The notes beneath the pieces are model-generated. The model had not been told where the DNA came from. It worked only from the letters and a program-made list of their open reading frames with translations, and searched no databases. This document shows positions 58,537-64,000 of a stretch of 64,000 nucleotides of DNA, one piece after another. The stretch is from Phellopilus nigrolimitatus (taxonomy: Eukaryota; Basidiomycota; Agaricomycetes; Hymenochaetales; Hymenochaetaceae). Positions within the stretch are counted from its first letter, which is position 1. Each line of letters begins with the position of its first letter. The translations under genes were made by a program, and so were the position numbers. The stretch is taken from assembly GCA_021029095.1 (NCBI GenBank), contig JAJOHG010000002.1, positions 2,046,001-2,110,000 of the forward strand, in the 5' to 3' direction.

Positions 58537-60109
58537 ATGGTCAGGCTCAACAGCGGGTTATCTTCCCGCAACGACAGCTCTGGCGACGGGAACGAGGGCC
58601 GCGGACTCAGCGCGCTGCTGACGCCGAAGGTCACGTTCTGGGGAATGGTCGGCGCTACCATGGCTGCACTGAAGATAAAGGAACGCTGGGACGGCCAGTG
58701 TATGTATTTATGTATTCGCCCTTCGTTAAAGTGCAATGGCTTATCATTCGTCCAGACCGGACCGTGCCTTCTAAACCTGACGCCAACCCCCTCGCACCTC
58801 CCTCGTATAGGGACGATGATTGCGACACTGAGAGTGCAATAGGTCTCGATACCTCACTTAGTATGCCGAAGCGTACGAAAAGGAAGAGGAACTTTTGCAT
58901 CTGCTGCGGCATCAAGTGAGCGGTACCGACTGCTATTTTTCGTGCCTTCCCTGATTTTGCCTCCCAGCTGCAGCCTCTTCTGCAAAGCGCTGGGCGTCGT
59001 GCTTCTCATTTTCACGATCTGGAATGGCATAAAGCTAGCCAAGTGGGCCTTGACTGTGAGGCGGCATGCATCCTGCCATACGTTATCCTCTCATTACTGT
59101 TGATTCTTAGCCGTCGCCGACAGGCATCGAGGGCATGCCCGAGTTCAGTAACTCACTAGGCTGCCTCGACGCGACACACTTCTTCCAGGATAGCACGGAG
59201 GGTACATTCTACACGGTCGCCGTCGGCGAAGACGCAGACCACAGCATTGTGGTCGAGGGCGGCGCAGTCGGGACGCTCGTGCTTGCGCCGAGCACGGCGG
59301 TCGACGAAGAGGTCGTCAAGATCCGCGCGAGCGTCCGCACGAACGAGGCGAGCCTGCTCGACAACATCGTGGTGCACACGCCAGATTCAGGCACGCAGGC
59401 ACCGATAGGCACGGCGGGCACAAGCTACTTCGCGCTCTCGTCGCCGGCCGACGCGAAGTCCGCGGGCGCGTGCCTGAGGTACGACCTGACGGTATACGTC
59501 CCGCCGAACCTGCGCACGCTTCGCATCACGGCGCGCGCGGTCGCGCAGGTCAAGTACGACTTCGGCGGGTCGCCGCGCGAGCTGCACACGCTGCACATAG
59601 CGCTGGCGGCGCCGTCGCCGCTGAACCTCCTGCTGCCCACCGGGGGGCTGGCGGCGGACAACACCGAGATCGTGGTGCACGGCGGGTACGTCGTCGGAAC
59701 GCTGCCGGTCGCGAACAGCACGGCGGTGGACACGCGCGCGCCGGGCGACGCGGTGGCGCGGCTGGCGCTGGCGACGACGGCGTACCGCATCCCGGACGCG
59801 GGCGCGGTCGCGCACGTGCGGACCGTGACGGGCGCGGGGCGCGCGGACTTCACGGTCGAGAATGCGGCCGGCCGGCGGGTCTGGGGCGAGCACGTGTCGC
59901 GCGGGCTGGCCGGCTCTGAGCTGCGCCTGACGTACAAGGACGCGCGGTTCAATGGGAAGGTGGAGCTGGATGCGCGGTCGTATTCTATGCGAAACGTGCA
60001 GTCCGACGTGAAGGCTGGAGAACGGAATGGGGAGCGCTGGGTCGGGGACAAAGAGGGAGGTGATTTCCTCAGGGTGACTTCCACGGGTTGGGTCGGACTT
60101 TACTTTTAG
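58537..60109 (+). CDS. Single-pass membrane protein with Cys-rich juxtamembrane motif, unknown function
   Basis: Four exons. Exon 1 is Ser/Gly-rich. Exon 2 gives DANPLAPPSYRDDD and a basic stretch PKRTKRKRNFCICCGIN. Exon 3 gives CSLFCKALGVVLLIFTIW, a membrane helix preceded by five cysteines. The last exon (about 59112-60109) encodes a beta-rich domain of about 330 residues (LGCLDATHFFQDSTEG; ADHSIVVEGGAVGTLVL; DLTVYVPPNLRTLRITA; VGTLPVANSTAVDT). By positive-inside logic the short basic N-terminus is cytoplasmic and the large domain is extracytoplasmic. The cysteine cluster could be palmitoylated. I recall similar hypothetical proteins in Agaricomycetes but no named domain. Confidence 0.7.
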
Positions 60110-60468
60110 GTGTATGTCTGTAAGGACTTTTTCGTATTCGCCGGGTTCTACGGCTTCAAGAGTTGAAAATTTGAGAAGAATATACTAATAGTACATGTAC
60201 ATAAGTACAGAGAAGAAGAAAAAGAAAAAAAAGAAAAAAAAAACTCGTACATGCAAATGCTGCATTCGCTCATGTCTGTGTGCTCGTGCGCATTGATTCA
60301 GGCCATACATGCAGTTCGATCGAAACGTCTTCGTCTATCGCTTCGCAGGCTTACTGCACCGGCTTACAAACCGCAGAAATAATATAATTCCTTCACAGTG
60401 CATCTCTACGATACAGTTATAAGCGCTTCTAACAGTGATCTAGTCTCCACGACTATTAGCGCCAGAGA
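60110..60468. other. Intergenic region between convergent genes
   Basis: A-rich tract at 60214-60243 (AAGAAGAAAAAG-type). No gene seen. Confidence 0.4.
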
Positions 60469-61700
60469 TTATACTTCATTATTGTCTTCCCGTGGTAGCC
60501 GCAACGATCCGACAAACTCTACCAGCCATTTGCACCTTAGATCAAGGTAGCGCAAGTTCGGTATGACTGGGTACCGGGCGAGGTCGTTGCGCTTAGTAGT
60601 GTCGATGATAGAACCGGGAAAGGGCTGAGGCTGGTTGTGAATATTTAAGGGAATATTAGGATTTCTGCAGACTTTTCGAGCATAAAACAGGTCAGTATCT
60701 GCCTTTTTTCTTCTTTCTCGGATGCCGTAGAGGAAAGAAGCCAGGACATACCTCTGAGGTACAACAATTTATCTTTAAAGCCTTTGTCGTAGAGCAACCC
60801 GTAGTAGAGCTTATACTCTTTGTGCTTCTTGATGATTTCGCCTGAGGAGACAGAGTAATTAGTCAATACAGACATCGCGGCATCGATGTTAACTCCTTAT
60901 CATTCGTAGATCATTTTGATGTACTCCCTACCAGGGTCCAGGGCTCCAGGGTTCTCGTATGTCGACAGGACCCATTTATCCTCCGATTCCTCGACAAGTT
61001 TTAACAATCTAGCCTTGTACTCCTTTCTCTCTGAGCGTTTCCGAAAGGCTTCCTTAATTGATTACATTATTCAGAAACTGGTTGGGAGAAGGATGCTTGA
61101 TACGATAGTGCCTATCAGCTTGCATGCTATGAAGGCCATTTGTACTGTCCAAGCAATACCAGTGGAGACTCGGCGCGTCGCTGAGATTCACTACTTCGCG
61201 TTGTCATAGAGAACTACAAAGTGAAGAGCATAGCACACCTCTTCGGAGTAGCTTTGATTTAACTTTGCGTAGGAAATGTGGCACCCATTGCCTGTATAGG
61301 ATTTATAACCGAGATAGGTCAAGAATAGACAACATAACAAATGGGGCGAAATGCTGCACATCGCTATTGGCGAGTTCATGATTCGTTGCGAAGGAATGCT
61401 TGGTCATGTGGCGAGTATTAAGATTGCGTGTCACAGCAGTTTAGGGGACCACGCATTTTTGAGCATTTTGGAATATCAGAAGACCTTTCAAACTCGACAA
61501 ACCAGCCGCGTTCACCAAACCACGGTGGCAATCCTACCAGACTGCGCCAGAGCAGGTAAGGGTCATGCGCTAGTTCTAGAAGATATGAGAGCTTGCTGCT
61601 CGGTTCCGCACATTTCCTATTGAGACAGCTTGATTTTCCCCCAGACATTAAGACCGTTGAGCCAGTGGTCCAGGCCCTCGATTGACATTGATGCAGACGC
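60469..61700 (-). CDS. Hypothetical protein, exon model incomplete
   Basis: Several minus-strand stretches look coding and can be joined: VNLSDAPSLHWYCLDSTNGL (about 61195), RKRSERKEYKARLLKLVEE then KWVLSTYENPGALDPGREYI (about 61050-60915), GEIIKKHKEYKLYYGLLYD (about 60850), and NDLARYPVIPNLRYLDL to a stop at 60469. A TGGxxxGERG-like stretch (LPPWFGERGWFVEF) near 61520 may be an earlier exon. No family is recognised. The 5' end and exact introns are unresolved. Confidence 0.35.
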
Positions 61701-61897
61701 GACAGCGATTATCTCAATGTAGCAATTAAACAAGTATGCAGACATGAAGACATAATTTGCTTTGTAGCGCGTTTCCAGAGCGCCGGAAAAATAAACTTCT
61801 AATTATCTTCAGCGCCGAGTTCTTCATTAACGACGTACATATTACGTACAGGCTCTGGGGAAACCGTCCTTCGCGCGGGTATGCCTTGAACTCAAGG

Positions 61898-62930
61898 TCA
61901 TTCGTCGTCACTAGCAAACTCCATGTCTTGCACCTTCCGCCCCTTTTTAATCACACCACCTTTGCGTTTCGGTTTGGCAAGAGGGGGTTCGGCAGGAGGG
62001 TTACGCGATTCTTTAGGAATCCTGCGCGGCGTATTGGCTTCCTTCGGTTTGTAACTCGATGGAGGAGGCGGGGAAGGAGACGCCCTGCGAGGCTCTTTCA
62101 GAGCTATTTAAAATCAGACAGACAGCTGAAGGGAGCAGGAAAGACGTACTTTTAGTCGGCGGGGGTGAGTTACGACGAGGAGCGGCAGGAGCGGCGGGAA
62201 TAGAGGAATAAACCGGAATTTCAGGAGGGTTCAGACGGCATTTCCTCTGCTGCGCGTTTAGTCCAAGCTTCTCGATTCAAGATACGATGTGTTCATCAGA
62301 AATTAATTTTCAAACGGTTCTGAGAGGCTGGGCTCACCGAGAACAGCTCGTTCGCGACGAAGATCGCGGCCTCCTCAGCGGACAATTCGGTCAACGGGAT
62401 CGGAAGCGGCTTCTTGCCTGACGGGTCGAATATAATCTAGCGTGAAAGGGATACAGTAAATTATAAGCGGAAGGAAAGGATAAACGAAGGCACGAAGTCA
62501 GACGGGATGAGATGAAGAGCGGCGACGAGCTTACGACAAACTTTAATGTCGGCGCCCTTCTCGGCGCTCCAGTCTCCTATGAACAGATCGCCTTGGGCGA
62601 CAGTGCCCGCGAGGTTATCCGCGAACGTCTCGAGTAGCGTTTCCGACACGTCCGCGCCCTGGAATCATTTCACATCCAAGGTCACCTTAATAGCATCGCA
62701 GCTCCGAAGTCTCGAAAAAGGAGAGCACCGCGCACCACGAATCCCACCGCATGCTTTTCCTCCCATCGGCCCCTCCACCAGCGTCCCGCGTCAGCTAGTC
62801 CGAGATGCACGTCCCACCCCGGGAACGCCGCGTCGAAGTCGACCTTTGAGAGAAGCACGAAACGGTGCGTGCCTTGGTAGATGACTTGGATGAGGTCGTC
62901 AAGCGGACCGAAGGCGTCGAACATGCTCAT
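61898..62930 (-). CDS. Possible XRCC4-superfamily (XRCC4/NEJ1/PAXX-like) protein
   Basis: From ATG 62930: FDAFGPLDDLIQVIYQG and RFVLLSKVDFDAAFPGWDV, then a beta strand and Trp pair GRWWRGRWEE. The next exons give GADVSETLLETFADNLAGT, DLFIGDWSAEKGADIK, IFDPSGKKPLPIPLTELS and EEAAIFVANELF. A Pro/Lys-rich tail ends KVQDMEFASDDE at 61898. A small beta head followed by an acidic and basic tail, with Trp in the head, recalls the XRCC4/XLF/PAXX architecture of NHEJ factors. The basic stretch KPKRKGG could be a nuclear signal. The assignment is tentative and other nuclear proteins remain possible. Introns are about 50-60 bp. Confidence 0.45.
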
Positions 62931-63320
62931 GATGTTGTGCTTGAGCTGCCGGTACCAAGCCAGACAGGGTGGTAGAGAATGGTGTAAGGAGCGGGTGTTT
63001 GGCCGACAAAGACGCGACGCGTCGCGAAAATGCAAATGACGCGAATATTCATTTTCTCTGAATTTTTGTAACTGCTACTCAACAAGAATCTAGTTCTACT
63101 CTTAAACGAATTGCTTGGCTCGTCTGACATATGCAATCGTTGCAAGGTTGTGAAAGAACCGATCTTAGCCATACGTCATACCATCTCATCCTCTAGTGTC
63201 TTAGACTCAGCGTGTATTTCTTTCCAAAAGGATAAAAGAAAGTCGTCCGAGGACGGCCTCTCATTTATATAAAGCTCTCCAAACCATCTCATGAGATTTC
63301 GTGGTGTTCCGTCAAATCAC
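62931..63320. other. Intergenic region
   Basis: Promoter side of the possible XRCC4-like gene and 3' side of Emi1. Contains clustered CGACGCG/ACGCGTCG-type sites near 63010-63030. No gene seen. Confidence 0.4.
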
Positions 63321-63416
63321 GAATGAGTTGTTTAGGAGGGAAGTTCTGCAGCGGCTCGCTATACAGAGAGGATTATTCAAGACAGCGAAACTTGAATCAG
63401 TGAAGAAGAAAAAAAC

Positions 63417-63829
63417 TCACGTCCGCATGTCCCAAACATCCTCGCTGCTTTTCGCCAGACGGCGCGTCGCCCACCACTCCGCTCTACGCCTGATCCACGC
63501 CTCGCGCTTCTCGTCCTGGTCGAGCGACTTCAGGCTCATGCAGAACTTGAAGTCCTCCATCTTTCGCCCACAGACTGCCTGCCCGCCGTGCCTATAAAGT
63601 GACTTTAACTGAAAGCCGAGAGCTGCGAGGGGGAAGAACACATGTCAAAGAGACTGTCATCGACATGATACGTCTTGACATGGACATGCTGACCATTGCA
63701 GGAAAGAAAATCATCGAGGAGGCTCATGCATCCTGGTATCTGCTCTGGTGTTGGGTGAATGACCTGCAGTCGACGCGTTTCTTGCTCTACGGCAGTTTTG
63801 AAGTCCACGGACATGACAGTTGATGCCAC
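63417..63829 (-). CDS. Emi1-like (DUF3128) protein with twin Cys motifs
   Basis: Exon 1 (from ATG 63829) ends with PGCMSLLDDFLSCN. After an intron (GTCAGC about 63695 to CTCGCAG about 63625), exon 2 reads ALGFQLKSLYRHGG, CGRKMEDFKFCMSLKS, REAWIRRRAEWWATRRL and SSEDVWDMRT. Pairs of Cys spaced by about nine residues (CMSLLDDFLSC, CGRKMEDFKFC) are the CX9C-like twin motif of the Emi1 family, proteins of the mitochondrial intermembrane type. Yeast EMI1 is needed for early meiotic gene induction and respiration. As read, TGA at 63417 follows RT. However, a perfect GTGAGT donor overlaps that stop, so a last exon reaching about 63321 is possible. Confidence 0.8.
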
Positions 63830-64000
63830 ACTCGGCCAAATTTGGACGTTCTGGATATTACAATTCAGCTCACGCTGGTTCTCGAAACAGGCAAATTCGA
63901 CTATTTTTATCCGAAGCTATAGCGGGAACCTCCACATCGTTCACGCAAAAACCTAGTTGTTTTAGGTGCACAATACGCACTAGCAACAAACCATAGATAG
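63830..64000. other. Terminal spacer
   Basis: Upstream of Emi1. Too short to define anything. Confidence 0.3.

Noticed and set aside
59387..60084. Long antisense frames opposite the single-pass membrane protein
   Set aside because: Shadows of a GC-rich sense exon whose reading frame has beta-domain character.

Overview
The window looks like nuclear DNA from a mushroom-forming basidiomycete (Agaricomycetes). Genes are densely packed and split by many short introns (about 50-60 bp, GT...AG, one GC...AG). Coding sequence is GC-rich and spacers are AT-rich. The families are typical of that group: basidiomycete BTB proteins, MLKL-like kinases, thaumatin-like 'glycopeptide' secreted proteins, and Mtf2-like and Emi1 mitochondrial proteins. 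No bacterial, organellar, rRNA, tRNA or CRISPR signal was seen.

1-7.4 kb: a partial unknown gene, two hotdog-fold thioesterase genes (one per strand), an MLKL-like N-terminal domain plus protein kinase gene, and an unknown gene. 7.6-21.4 kb: MCM2, an FAD monooxygenase, a TMEM135-like membrane protein, an HSL-type alpha/beta hydrolase, CDC6, and a nicotinamide riboside kinase-like gene divergent from CDC6. Their shared promoter has two matching pairs of ACGCGT boxes. 22-25.7 kb: a second MLKL-like gene whose catalytic Asp is Tyr (predicted pseudokinase), then a secreted helical protein. 25.7-29.2 kb is a gene desert, followed by a RING-finger gene.

30.3-39.9 kb is a direct tandem duplication of about 4.55 kb. 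Each copy carries BTB-domain relics, a TATA-driven multi-exon gene encoding an unrecognised protein built of two internal repeats, and an enoyl-CoA hydratase gene. The junction truncates the first hydratase. An LTR-like insertion of about 757 bp is present only in the second copy.

40.5-50 kb: a Dmac1-like protein, a WW-MyTH4-RhoGAP protein, an Mtf2-like mitochondrial protein, a BTB gene with an in-frame stop, and a UCH37-type deubiquitinase. 51.5-55.2 kb: two tandem glycopeptide genes separated by a long hairpin (MITE-like) element. 56.2-58 kb: a decayed SNF5-like pseudogene beside a 52-nt hairpin. 58.5-64 kb: a single-pass membrane protein, a hypothetical gene, a possible XRCC4-superfamily protein, and Emi1.

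The genes do not form one pathway. The most unusual items are the kinase/pseudokinase pair with MLKL-like N-termini and the tandemly duplicated two-repeat protein. All exon models were made by eye from splice signals and reading frame. Family names rest on remembered motif patterns, not on database searches.
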